Source: Saccharopolyspora indica (lineage in GTDB: Bacteria > Actinomycetota > Actinomycetes > Mycobacteriales > Pseudonocardiaceae). Taken from it: a DNA stretch of 64,000 nucleotides. Location: contig NZ_JAQGLB010000025.1 in assembly GCF_027853965.1 (NCBI RefSeq), positions 1-64,000 on the forward strand, written 5' to 3'. The position numbers and the translations under genes were made by a program. This document shows positions 29,258 to 38,169 of the stretch, in pieces. Position 1 is the stretch's first letter. Each line of letters starts with the position of its first letter. The notes under the pieces were generated by a model. That model made no database searches. It was not told the origin of the DNA and saw nothing but the letters and a program-made list of their open reading frames with translations.

Positions 29258-31222
29258 GTGACGGATCCGGAAGCCACGTTGACGCTTAGTGACATCGCCG
29301 CACTCGCACATGTGCAGCGTGCAGTGGTGAGCTCGTGGCGCAAGCGTCCTACGGTGTACGGCCGATCCTTCCCGTTTCCGTCACCGATCGACGACACGCC
29401 CGGAAACCCGCGGTTCCGCCAAGAAGAGGTCGTCAAATGGCTGCAAGCCACCGGGCGGGGCAACAACCCGGACATCCACTTGGATGCCCCGGCATGGAGC
29501 ACTCCCGACGGTGTGTCGCTTGAGGAGCTCGTGGCCCTGCTGTGTCTACGGTCCATCACCGGCGAGGAGCTCGGCGAGCTGCCACACGACGCGCTCGTGG
29601 ACCTAGCGGAGGAGATCGACCAGGAGGATCAGTTCCTGCTGCGCGAGATCCGCACTTCTACCAGCGCCGGAGCGCGCCATACGGACGACGTCTCCGAAGC
29701 CTCCCATGGACCGGCCGAGGCGTTGGATCTGCTGGAACGAGGTCGTGTCGGCCGCGAACACGCCACCCGTGGCCTCACCGATGCAGCACTTGACCTGGTG
29801 CGCACGGTCGCGACCGCGTGTGCACGGGAGCTCGCTCCTGCCGGCGTTCCCCTAGTTCACACCGGCGGATCGCACCGGCTATCTCTAACGGTCGCGGTCG
29901 ACTTCGCCGAACTGATCGTGCCCGACTCCGAATCGGGCGATGATCATCGCGCCCTGCTTCAACGCGCAATGATCCAAGGCATCGAGACCAGCAGCGACAC
30001 CGCACTGCCGAGCGTCCACCTCCACTCAGTCCTCGGCTCGGATACGAGCTCCACGCTCGACGAGATCGACGGGGTCATCCTGGGGCTGGGACAATCGGAT
30101 GTGGCGGTGATTCTCGGTCCGGCGTCGGCGCTGTGCGACGAGCTCCAAGGAAACGACGAGCAAAACCGGGCAGAAACGCTCCGTCCGGGCAATGTGGTCT
30201 TTGCCGCCCGACTACCTCGCGGTCTTTGGCGAGAGGCACATCGTCAGGCGCTCGGGCTATGGGTCTGCGCCGGACGTGGTGACGCACGGTTGCGGGTCAC
30301 CGACATCGCGACACTCGACGATCTCGATGCCCCCGACGTAGCCGCGGACGTCGTGGCCGCGCTACGAGATGACTCATCCCGAGCGTTCCGCTATGCGCGG
30401 TTGCGCGAGCTCTCAGCTGTCCTGGGCAAGCAACCCGTCGTTCCCCGGGGAACTCGCGCGGCACGGTTCGTCACCACCGAACCCACCGACCACCGCGACC
30501 GTGTCATCGCCGCAACCCAACGCACTGCCGAACCGCTGCCCGGATTCGACGTCTTCGTCGACCCCACCATCGGCACCATAGATGTAAGCGGACTATCGCT
30601 AGGGCAGCTGCAGCAACAAGGGCTTCTGAAGATCAAACGAGGGAAGCGCTACGACCAGAGTAATCACGACCCAGACGGCACGGTCGACGTTGTCGACGCG
30701 TCCGGACCAACGGGCATTCGACTGGACGCATTCAAAGCCACCCAGCTCTATCCGCACGCCACCCGCACTGAGCCCGGCGACATTGTGTACGTCAAGGACA
30801 GGCCAAAGGCTTGGGTCGACCCGATCGGAGGATCGCTGCTTCGGGCTCCCGCCCGGGTCTTCCGCCTGGCCCGCGGGGCTGGGATCGGCCCGCATACGCT
30901 GGCAGCGATCATCAACCGACTTCCGGACACGGCCGGTGATCCCCTGGCGTGGAACATCCCTAACCTGGGGAACGGCGCGGAGGGACTTGACGCCGCGCTC
31001 GCCGCCGCCTCCGCTTACGAGGCACGACTGCGCGAGCGCTTGGCCGCTGTCCAGGACTTGACCGGACGCATGATCAACGGGGTCGCCGAAGGTGCGATCA
31101 CCATCGCCGGCCACGGTGAGAACAGAGGAAGAAGGATCGAGGATGCCTCCCCGCAAGAAGAAGGAGCCGTCGGCGCCGTCGACGATGAAGGAACTCAAGG
31201 ACACGCTCTGGAAGGCCGCTGA
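29258..31222 (+). CDS. HTH - degenerate N6-methyltransferase-like - TRD-like fusion protein
   Basis: 654-aa cytoplasmic protein, first gene of the R-M operon. Residues 7-65 form an AlpA/MerR-like HTH (LTLSDIAALAHVQRAVVSSW then RFRQEEVVKWLQ). Residues ~85-345 look like an N6-adenine methyltransferase fold by segment order (LVALLCLRSITGEEL, TDAALDLVRTVA, VFAARLPRGLWREAHRQALGLWVC). The motif I position reads VHTGGSHRLSL instead of DPxxGSGG and no NPPF motif is seen, so methylation is unlikely. Residues ~430-615 resemble a specificity-subunit target-recognition domain with trailing helix (EPGDIVYVKDRP, PHTLAAIINRLP, AYEARLRERLAAVQDL). The GTG has a perfect AAAGGAGG site. The last 80 bp overlap hsdM. 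It may be a regulator or an accessory recognition subunit. I recognise the architecture, not a named gene. Confidence 0.7.
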   Translation: MTDPEATLTLSDIAALAHVQRAVVSSWRKRPTVYGRSFPFPSPIDDTPGNPRFRQEEVVKWLQATGRGNNPDIHLDAPAWSTPDGVSLEELVALLCLRSITGEELGELPHDALVDLAEEIDQEDQFLLREIRTSTSAGARHTDDVSEASHGPAEALDLLERGRVGREHATRGLTDAALDLVRTVATACARELAPAGVPLVHTGGSHRLSLTVAVDFAELIVPDSESGDDHRALLQRAMIQGIETSSDTALPSVHLHSVLGSDTSSTLDEIDGVILGLGQSDVAVILGPASALCDELQGNDEQNRAETLRPGNVVFAARLPRGLWREAHRQALGLWVCAGRGDARLRVTDIATLDDLDAPDVAADVVAALRDDSSRAFRYARLRELSAVLGKQPVVPRGTRAARFVTTEPTDHRDRVIAATQRTAEPLPGFDVFVDPTIGTIDVSGLSLGQLQQQGLLKIKRGKRYDQSNHDPDGTVDVVDASGPTGIRLDAFKATQLYPHATRTEPGDIVYVKDRPKAWVDPIGGSLLRAPARVFRLARGAGIGPHTLAAIINRLPDTAGDPLAWNIPNLGNGAEGLDAALAAASAYEARLRERLAAVQDLTGRMINGVAEGAITIAGHGENRGRRIEDASPQEEGAVGAVDDEGTQGHALEGR

Positions 31223-32765
31223 CAAACTGCGTGGTTCGCTGTCAGCCAGCCAGTACAAGGACGTGATCCTCGGGCTGGTGTTCCTCAAGTACGTCTCCGA
31301 TGCCTACGAGGAACGCCGAGATGCCATCCGCGCCGAACTCAAGGCCGAGGACTACGACGAGGAACAGATCGCCGAGCTAATCGACGAACCTGAGGAGTAC
31401 CAGGGCTACGGCGTGTTCGTCGTGCCCCCAGTCGCACGATGGTCATACCTCGCGGAGAACGCGAAGGGGACCTTGTTCGCTGGCAACGAGCACTCCAAGA
31501 CGATTGGGCAGCTCGTCGACGAGGCGATGGCGGCGGTCATGACGGAGAACCCAACGCTACAGGGCACACTCCCCCGCCTCTACAACAAAGACAACATCGA
31601 CCAGCGCCGCCTCGGCGAGCTGATTGACCTGTTCAACAGCGCCCGTTTCTCCCGCCAAGGTGAGCACAAGGCCCGTGACCTCATGGGCGAGGTCTACGAG
31701 TACTTCCTCGGCAAATTCGCCCGCGCCGAAGGCAAACGCGGCGGTGAGTTCTTCACTCCACCCAGCGTTGTCAAGGTCATCGTCGAGGTCCTCGAACCCG
31801 ACAAAGGCCGTGTCTACGACCCGTGCTGTGGTTCGGGCGGCATGTTCGTGCAGACCGAAAAGTTCATCTACGACCACGATGGCGACCCGAAGCAGGTCGC
31901 GATCTACGGCCAGGAAAGTCTCGAAGAAACCTGGCGCATGGCCAAGATGAACCTTGCCATCCACGGAATCAACCACAACGGGCTCGGCTCTCGCTGGGGT
32001 GACACCTTCGCCCGCGACCAGCACGCCGAAGTCCAGATGGACTACGTGATGGCGAACCCACCATTCAACATCAAGCACTGGACCCGCAACGAGAACGACC
32101 CACGCTGGAAGTACGGTGTGCCCCCAGCCAACAATGCCAACTACGCCTGGCTCCAGCACATTATCTCCAAGCTCAAGCCCAATGGCGCGGCCGGTGTCGT
32201 CATGGCCAACGGCTCGATGTCGTCGAACTCGAACGGTGAGGGCGCGATCCGTGCACAGATCGTTGAAGCCGATCTCGTCTCCTGCATGGTTGCCCTACCC
32301 ACCCAACTGTTCCGCAGCACCGGAATTCCGGTCTGTGTCTGGTTCTTCGCAAAGAACAAGAAAGCCGGAGACTACGCAGGAGTCGACCGCTCGGGCGAAG
32401 TTCTGTTCATCGACGCCCGCGAGATGGGCTACATGGTCGACCGCGCCGAACGCGCGCTGTCCGATGAAGAAATCGTCCGCATCGGCGACACCTACCATGC
32501 CTGGCGCGGAACCCGCTCCGCCGCCAAGAAAAACCTCACCTACGAGGACGTGCCCGGGTTCTGCAAGTCGGTGACGCTGGCCGAGATCAAGACAGCCGAC
32601 TACGCCCTTACGCCCGGACGCTACGTCGGAGCGCGCGAAGTCGAAGACGACGGAGAACCCATCGACGAGAAGATCGCACGACTCACCAAGGAACTCCTGT
32701 CGACGTTCGACGAGTCAAACCGACTGGAACAGGTCGTACGCGAGCAGTTGGGGCGGATCGCATGA
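31143..32765 (+). CDS. hsdM: type I restriction-modification DNA methyltransferase subunit (HsdM)
   Basis: 540-aa N6-adenine methyltransferase subunit. The N-terminal HsdM helical domain begins MKELKDTLWKAADKLRGSL (residues 15-33). The SAM-binding motif I is DPCCGSGG at 226-233 and the catalytic motif IV NPPF at 305-308; both are intact, so it should be active. The LPTQLFRSTGIPVCVWFFAKN segment is typical of the family. The ATG at 31143 has a GGATCGAGG site and lies inside the end of the upstream gene (80-bp overlap). It overlaps hsdS by 4 bp. With HsdS it forms the modification enzyme, and with HsdR the restriction complex. Confidence 0.96.
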   Translation: MPPRKKKEPSAPSTMKELKDTLWKAADKLRGSLSASQYKDVILGLVFLKYVSDAYEERRDAIRAELKAEDYDEEQIAELIDEPEEYQGYGVFVVPPVARWSYLAENAKGTLFAGNEHSKTIGQLVDEAMAAVMTENPTLQGTLPRLYNKDNIDQRRLGELIDLFNSARFSRQGEHKARDLMGEVYEYFLGKFARAEGKRGGEFFTPPSVVKVIVEVLEPDKGRVYDPCCGSGGMFVQTEKFIYDHDGDPKQVAIYGQESLEETWRMAKMNLAIHGINHNGLGSRWGDTFARDQHAEVQMDYVMANPPFNIKHWTRNENDPRWKYGVPPANNANYAWLQHIISKLKPNGAAGVVMANGSMSSNSNGEGAIRAQIVEADLVSCMVALPTQLFRSTGIPVCVWFFAKNKKAGDYAGVDRSGEVLFIDAREMGYMVDRAERALSDEEIVRIGDTYHAWRGTRSAAKKNLTYEDVPGFCKSVTLAEIKTADYALTPGRYVGAREVEDDGEPIDEKIARLTKELLSTFDESNRLEQVVREQLGRIA

Positions 32766-33937
32766 AACTTGACGACCTATGTTCACACATTGTGGACTGC
32801 GAGCACAAGACCGCACCGATCGACGAGTCCGGCGAGTACTTCGCCGTGGGAACTCCGGCCATGCGCGATAACTCCATCAACTACAGCGAAGCCCGCCGGA
32901 TCAATCGCGTAACGTACGAAGCCTGGACCCGGCGACTCGATCCCAAGCACGGGGACATTCTTCTCGCACGAGAAGCACCTGTCGGGCCGGTAGTGCGGAT
33001 TCCAGCCGAAGAAAACGTCGCTCCCGGCCAACGCACCGTACTGCTTCGACCTGATCCATCGGCGGTGGACTCGCAGTTCCTCTATTACTACTTGATCTCA
33101 CCGATCAGGCAGTCGGATCTGCAGGTCAACGCTTCCGGGTCAACGGTTCCACACCTGAACGTCGCCGACGTACGCGCTTTCCCCACGCCGAACGTGCCGA
33201 ATCTTCCCGAGCAGCGGGCGATTGCGGAGGTATTGGGGGCACTCGACGACAAGATCGCCGCCAACGAACGAGCCCAGCGGCTCGCAAGCCAGCTCGCACG
33301 AGCTTTGTTCGATCGCGCAGCGAAGCTCGGCGTCAGGCACATCGTTCGCGATGTCACGGAGATCATCACCAGAGGGGTCACACCGAAGTACACCGAGGAC
33401 GGCGGCATCACTGTTCTCAATCAGAAGTGCGTCCGGAACCAAAGGGTCAACCTGGCACCAGGCAGGGCCACCTTGTCGTCGTCCACACGCGATAACAAGA
33501 TGCTACGTCTCCACGACGTGCTGGTGAACTCAACCGGATTCGGAACCCTGGGGCGTGCAGCGCGCTGGATTCGCGGTATGGACGCGACCGTCGATTCCCA
33601 CATCAGCATCGTGCGCTTCGACGCGAACCTCGTTGATCCCGTTTGCGCTGGCTTCGGCCTGCTGCGTCTTGAGAAGCAGATTGAGAGCCTTGCCGAAGGA
33701 AGCACCGGTCAGACGGAGCTTCGGCGCGACCTTCTCGCAGGGCTCGAAATCCTCGTCCCGCGCAGCGAAGAGCAGCAAGCGGTCGGAGCCGAGTTGGCGA
33801 CGCTTGATGCCCATGCTCTCGCTCTCGAAGAAGAGTCCCATATGCTCGCGAAAACCCGCGACTCCCTCCTTTCCCTCCTGATGTCGGGGAAGGTTCGGGT
33901 TCGTGATGCCGAAAAGGTCGTTGAGGAGGCCGTGTAA
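32762..33937 (+). CDS. hsdS: type I restriction-modification specificity subunit (HsdS)
   Basis: 391-aa specificity subunit with two target-recognition domains, about residues 1-155 and 190-350, each followed by a conserved helix. The first helix region is LPEQRAIAEVLGALDDKIAANERAQ and the second SEEQQAVGAELATLDAHALALEEES. The two TRDs show no obvious sequence similarity to each other, so the recognition sequence should be bipartite and asymmetric. The ATG overlaps the hsdM stop, and the TAA stop is directly followed by the hsdR ATG. Slightly shorter than the E. coli type, common in actinobacteria. Confidence 0.95.
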   Translation: MKLDDLCSHIVDCEHKTAPIDESGEYFAVGTPAMRDNSINYSEARRINRVTYEAWTRRLDPKHGDILLAREAPVGPVVRIPAEENVAPGQRTVLLRPDPSAVDSQFLYYYLISPIRQSDLQVNASGSTVPHLNVADVRAFPTPNVPNLPEQRAIAEVLGALDDKIAANERAQRLASQLARALFDRAAKLGVRHIVRDVTEIITRGVTPKYTEDGGITVLNQKCVRNQRVNLAPGRATLSSSTRDNKMLRLHDVLVNSTGFGTLGRAARWIRGMDATVDSHISIVRFDANLVDPVCAGFGLLRLEKQIESLAEGSTGQTELRRDLLAGLEILVPRSEEQQAVGAELATLDAHALALEEESHMLAKTRDSLLSLLMSGKVRVRDAEKVVEEAV

Positions 33938-36900
33938 ATGTCGCAGGTCGGGTTCAGTGAGGCGGACTGGGAGCAGCTCGCGCTGGAGGAGCTGGCGGAG
34001 CGGGAGTGGCAGCACCTGCCGGGTACCGCGATCGCTCCGGGCACGGAGCATGGTCGCACGTCCTGGGATGACCTAGTGCTCAAGGATCGTGCGGTGGCAC
34101 GGATGCGGGTGTTGAACCCGCAGGTGCCCGTGCAATGGCTGGAGCAGGCGTTCGCGGAGCTCGTCCAGCCCGAATCGCAGGACCCGATCAGCGAGAATAG
34201 GCGGCTGCACGATGCACTGGTGCACGGCTACCGCAAGATCACCTATGTAGATTCAGACGGTGTCGAGCAGACACCGACGATCCGCCTGGTCAGTCACCGG
34301 CCGGAGGATAACGAGTTTCTGGCCGTCAACCAGGTCACCGTACGATCGCTGGAGCATGAGCGGCGATTCGACATCGTCTGCTATCTCAACGGGTTCCCGG
34401 TTGCGTTCTTCGAGTTGAAGCAGGCGGGGGCAGAGCAAGCGGATCTCGGTGCCGCGCACGCACAGCTCGACACGTATTTGCGTGAGTTTCCGATGACGTT
34501 TCGGTTCACGGTACTCACCGTGATCAGCGACGGCATCACTGCTCGTTACGGAACACCGTTCACTCCGCTTAATCACTTCTCGCCATGGAATGTCGACGAC
34601 GACGGCAAACCGATCAACCCCGACGACGTCGGCGAAAGTCAGCACCAGCTGGAGCTGGAGTACCTCATCGACGGGGTGTTCAACACCGAACGATTCCTCC
34701 AGTTGCAGCGCAACTTCGTCGCGTTCGACGAAGGCGCGGACGGATACGTGAAGCGGATTGCCAAGCCACACCAGTACTTCGCGGTTACCAAGGCCGTCGG
34801 CACCACCGTCGAAGCCGCGGCCAGTAACGGCAAGGCCGGCGTTGTCTGGCACACCCAAGGCTCCGGCAAGTCGATGGAGATGGAGCTCTACACCCATCTC
34901 GTCGGCACCCAGCCCGCGCTGAAGAACCCGACAGTCGTGGTCATCACCGACCGAAAAGAACTCGACGGCCAGCTTTTCGACACCTTTGACCGGTCACTGC
35001 TGCTTGCGGAAAGCCCTGTTAAAGTCACCACCCGGTTGCAGCTGCGCAAAGAGCTGACCGACCGCACCACCGGTGGTATCTACTTCACAACGCTGCAGAA
35101 GTTCGGGCTCAGCAGGGCTGAAAAGGACTCCGGGGCTGACCACCCACTGCTGTCGAATCGGCGCAACATCATCGTCATCGCCGACGAAGCGCATCGCAGT
35201 CACTACGACGACCTCGACGGCTACGCCCGACACCTCAAGGACGCGCTACCGAACGCGGTACTAATCGCGTTCACCGGCACACCGATCTCGTTCTCCGACC
35301 GCAACACCCGCGAAGTCTTCGGCCGGTACATCGACATCTACGACCTGAGCCGAGCGGTCGAGGACGGCGCGACGGTCCCTGTCTACTTCGAACCCCGGCT
35401 CATCAAGATCGGTCTGACTGAGGACGTCTCCGAAGACGATCTCGATCAGGCGGCCGACGAAGCCACGACCGGGCTCGATGACGTCGAACGCGCCCAGGTC
35501 GAACAGTCCGTCGCAGTCATCAACACCGTCTACGGCGCGCCCAAGCGCATCGCCACACTGGCCTCCGACATCGTCAAGCACTGGGAGACTCGCTCGTCGG
35601 CGATGGAGAAGTTCATCTCCGGGCCCGGCAAGGGCCTGATCGTATGCAACACGCGGAAGATCTGCGCCGACCTCTACACCGCGATCAAGGAATTGCGTCC
35701 CGACTGGCACGACGACGCCATCGACAAGGGTGTCATCAAGGTCGTCTACTCCGGGACCGCCTCCGACAAGCCGCCAATCTCGCAGCACGTGCGCAGAGAA
35801 GGCGAGAACAAGACCATCAAGCAGCGCCTACGCGATCCGGATGATTCACTACAGCTAGTGATCGTCAAGGACATGATGCTCACCGGCTACGACTCGCCGC
35901 CACTGCACACCCTCTACCTCGACCGGCCGCTCAAGGGCGCGCTGCTCATGCAGACTCTCGCGCGCGTCAATCGCACGTATCTGGGTAAAGAGGACGGACT
36001 CCTCGTCGCCTATGCGCCTCTGGCCGATAACCTCAACAGAGCGCTCGCCGAGTACACCCAAAGCGACCAGGAGAACAGGCCTGTCGGCAAGGACGTCAAG
36101 GAAGCCATAGCACTCACCACCACGCTGCTGTCCCAACTTGAAGTGCTCTGTTCTGGATATCCATGGCGCGAAACGCTAAAGAAGAACGGCAAAAAAGGGT
36201 TCGTCTACGCCGCGCAAGGACTCACCAACCACCTCCGCTCCGCTAACACCTCTGGAAACCAGGTTAAGCCAGGCGAGGAGACGCTCGGTGACCGGTTCCG
36301 AAAACTCAGTAACCAGCTCGCCCGAGCCTGGGCACTGTGCTCCGGTAGCGAAGAGTTGGAAGAACTTCGCCCCTCCGCACGTTTTTTCGAAGAAGTTCGG
36401 GTATGGATGGCGAAGTTCGACGCGCAGGAACGGCGGGCCGAAGGTAAACCCGTTCCCGAAGACATCCAGCGAATGCTCGCCGCTCTCGTTGACGAATCCA
36501 CCGGCACCACCGGCATCGTCGACATCTATGAGGCCGCGGGCATGCCCAAACCGTCGCTGTCCGAGCTCACACCTGAGTTCCAGCAGAAGGCGCAGCGAGC
36601 CAACAACCCGCATTTGGCCATCGAGGCGCTACGATCACTGCTAACCGAGGAATCAGGCCGCGTCACCCGGTACAACCTCGTCCGGCAACGGGCGTTCTCC
36701 GAACGAATCACCGAACTCATGCGCAAGTACACTAACCAGCAGCTCACCTCTGCCGAGGTCATCGCTGAACTCATCGAGCTGGCCAAGGAAGTCGCTACCG
36801 AAGGCGACCGAGGCAAGAAGTTCGAACCGCCATTGGACACCGACGAACTCGCCTTCTACGACGCCGTCTGCACCAACGAGTCCGCCGTCGACCTTCAAGG

Positions 36901-37126
36901 AGATGACGTACTCGCTCAGATTGCCCGCGAGCTTGTCAGCATTATGAACCGGGACAAGAAGACCGACTGGACCGTCCGCGACGACGTCCGCGCCAAGCTT
37001 CGCTCGTCGGTGAAGAGGCTGCTGGTTAAGTACAAGTACCCGCCGGACAAGCAGCCCGAAGCCATCAAACTCGTCATCGAACAGATGGAGACGATGGCGC
37101 TACGAGACGCAGCACGGACGCTTTAA
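33938..37126 (+). CDS. hsdR: type I restriction endonuclease subunit (HsdR)
   Basis: 1062-aa motor and nuclease subunit. The PD-(D/E)xK-type nuclease site is near the N-terminus: Asp145 in RRFDIVCYLNG and Glu159-x-Lys161 in FFELKQ. The SF2 helicase motor has Walker A HTQGSGKS (305-312), VVVITDRKELD, the DEAH box (416-419), FTGTPIS and the later GYDSPPLHTLYLDRPLKG and QTLARVNR motifs. All key residues are present, so the enzyme should be functional. It starts immediately after the hsdS stop codon with no gap. A long helical C-terminus (from about 780) contacts the methyltransferase in the family. Confidence 0.96.
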   Translation: MSQVGFSEADWEQLALEELAEREWQHLPGTAIAPGTEHGRTSWDDLVLKDRAVARMRVLNPQVPVQWLEQAFAELVQPESQDPISENRRLHDALVHGYRKITYVDSDGVEQTPTIRLVSHRPEDNEFLAVNQVTVRSLEHERRFDIVCYLNGFPVAFFELKQAGAEQADLGAAHAQLDTYLREFPMTFRFTVLTVISDGITARYGTPFTPLNHFSPWNVDDDGKPINPDDVGESQHQLELEYLIDGVFNTERFLQLQRNFVAFDEGADGYVKRIAKPHQYFAVTKAVGTTVEAAASNGKAGVVWHTQGSGKSMEMELYTHLVGTQPALKNPTVVVITDRKELDGQLFDTFDRSLLLAESPVKVTTRLQLRKELTDRTTGGIYFTTLQKFGLSRAEKDSGADHPLLSNRRNIIVIADEAHRSHYDDLDGYARHLKDALPNAVLIAFTGTPISFSDRNTREVFGRYIDIYDLSRAVEDGATVPVYFEPRLIKIGLTEDVSEDDLDQAADEATTGLDDVERAQVEQSVAVINTVYGAPKRIATLASDIVKHWETRSSAMEKFISGPGKGLIVCNTRKICADLYTAIKELRPDWHDDAIDKGVIKVVYSGTASDKPPISQHVRREGENKTIKQRLRDPDDSLQLVIVKDMMLTGYDSPPLHTLYLDRPLKGALLMQTLARVNRTYLGKEDGLLVAYAPLADNLNRALAEYTQSDQENRPVGKDVKEAIALTTTLLSQLEVLCSGYPWRETLKKNGKKGFVYAAQGLTNHLRSANTSGNQVKPGEETLGDRFRKLSNQLARAWALCSGSEELEELRPSARFFEEVRVWMAKFDAQERRAEGKPVPEDIQRMLAALVDESTGTTGIVDIYEAAGMPKPSLSELTPEFQQKAQRANNPHLAIEALRSLLTEESGRVTRYNLVRQRAFSERITELMRKYTNQQLTSAEVIAELIELAKEVATEGDRGKKFEPPLDTDELAFYDAVCTNESAVDLQGDDVLAQIARELVSIMNRDKKTDWTVRDDVRAKLRSSVKRLLVKYKYPPDKQPEAIKLVIEQMETMALRDAARTL

Positions 37127-37276
37127 CCCACAGCCCGCTCATGTCAGCAGATGAGCGACGCCGCCGTTCGGATGAACGCATCAGACCGACAGGACCAAAC
37201 AACAGTAACCTCGCCGAGCTCGAGAAGCTCACCGGTTACATTGCCTGAACGCACTGAACCAGCCCAGGAGATCCAC

Positions 37277-37993
37277 GTGCCCGAAGCTGAAATTCTCCTC
37301 GACGCAGACACCCTTCTCGAAGGACTCCAGGCGCTTCGAGAACGTCGCGACGAGTCGATCGAGACCAACATCGACATCCTCCGTGATCCAGCACGGAGGA
37401 TCCAAGAAATCAGATTCGAAATCGACGATCAACTGGCCGAGAGCGAATTCACCATGGTGGAACAGTCCGTTACTCACGCGATCGGCCTCATCAACACGGC
37501 AGTCGACGACGCGCAGCTCGACGAACTTTGCCGCCTGGCATCGATCCACCTTCCCGGCGACCCGGAGCCGAACCCGTTCGAAGCACCCGACCCCAATGCG
37601 TTCCTTCGCACCGTTGGGCCCGAGCTCCCAAAGTTCGGAGAGATAGCGCCTCGGGCTTCATACGACGAAGACGCCTTCATCGACGCGCTAAAAGCTCATC
37701 GTGACGTATGTGCGCAACGCATTCGTGACCTTCTGGAGCAGTTCTCCTCTGACTTATGGCCAACGGCGTTGGAGTACGCTGGAGTCGGAAGTGCCAGCGT
37801 CCTCGCAGCAACGCTGGAGGCATGCCAAAAACTCGCCGATGACCTACGCGAAGCGTACGAGCTGTGGATCCTCTGGCTCAACGAGCTTTACACCGACAAC
37901 CCGTCCCATCTCGGCACCGTCGGCGAAGTCACGCACGACGCAATGAACTTGTTCATCAAACGACACCGCACTGGTGGACTGAGCTCCCAGTAG
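37277..37993 (+). CDS. unknown coiled-coil-rich protein downstream of hsdR
   Basis: 238-aa acidic, mostly helical protein, with no signal peptide or membrane segment. The helical stretches are LLDADTLLEGLQALRERRDESIETNIDIL, DEDAFIDALKAHRDVCAQRIRDLLEQF and ACQKLADDLREAYELWILWLNELY. I do not recognise a family. The GTG at 37277 has AGGAG at ideal spacing. An in-frame ATG at 37151 would add 42 low-complexity residues but lacks a ribosome site. It lies 150 bp after hsdR in the same direction. It could be an accessory or anti-restriction-control protein of the R-M island, or unrelated cargo. Confidence 0.65.
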   Translation: MPEAEILLDADTLLEGLQALRERRDESIETNIDILRDPARRIQEIRFEIDDQLAESEFTMVEQSVTHAIGLINTAVDDAQLDELCRLASIHLPGDPEPNPFEAPDPNAFLRTVGPELPKFGEIAPRASYDEDAFIDALKAHRDVCAQRIRDLLEQFSSDLWPTALEYAGVGSASVLAATLEACQKLADDLREAYELWILWLNELYTDNPSHLGTVGEVTHDAMNLFIKRHRTGGLSSQ

Positions 37994-38038
37994 CGAAGTT
38001 CGAGTCGCTGGCAGCCGAACCCCCTGTTCAAGGAAGTC

Positions 38039-38083
38039 TAGTGTCGAGGGGTCAGACTCTATGCCGCTGATCTCTCGACACTA
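38039..38083. repeat. inverted repeat at the right edge of the R-M island
   Basis: TAGTGTCGAG (38039-38048) and CTCGACACTA (38074-38083) are perfect 10-bp arms around 25 nt that also contain TCAG/CTGA. It starts 46 bp after the stop of the unknown 238-aa gene and lies just before the tRNA-type terminator. It could terminate that gene or be a recombinase-related repeat. Confidence 0.55.
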
Positions 38084-38101
38084 TAAACTGCCGCCCAAAC
38101 A

Positions 38102-38128
38102 AAAGCCCAGGTCTTCGACCTGGGCTTT
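38102..38128 (-). terminator. intrinsic terminator belonging to the tRNA-Asn fragment
   Basis: AAAGCCCAGGTC-TTC-GACCTGGGCTTT, 12-bp arms with a 3-nt loop, followed on the minus strand by TTTTGTTTG. This is the classical hairpin that follows a tRNA gene. It sits 2 nt beyond the tRNA-Asn 3' fragment on the same strand, and also serves genes reading from the left. Confidence 0.85.
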
Positions 38129-38130
38129 GC

Positions 38131-38160
38131 GCTCCTCCGACTGAACTCGAACCAGTAACC
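38131..38160 (-). pseudogene. 3' fragment of tRNA-Asn (attachment-site scar)
   Basis: Read on the minus strand: GGTTA, then a T-arm ACTGG-TTCGAGT-TCAGT with all five base pairs possible (one G-U), then the acceptor 3' strand CGGAGGA and discriminator G. This matches the 3' end of actinobacterial tRNA-Asn (acceptor 5' strand TCCTCCG). Similarity stops abruptly at 38160, so the anticodon and D arms are missing. Such fragments are made when integrative elements recombine into a tRNA 3' end. No intact tRNA-Asn and no integrase gene are visible in the window. Confidence 0.75.
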
Positions 38161-38169
38161 CTTTGTTTC

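Noticed and set aside
37151-37276. N-terminal extension of the unknown protein after hsdR
   Set aside because: Low-complexity Ser/Thr/Arg-rich residues and no ribosome site, whereas GTG at 37277 has AGGAG at ideal distance. Not fully excluded.
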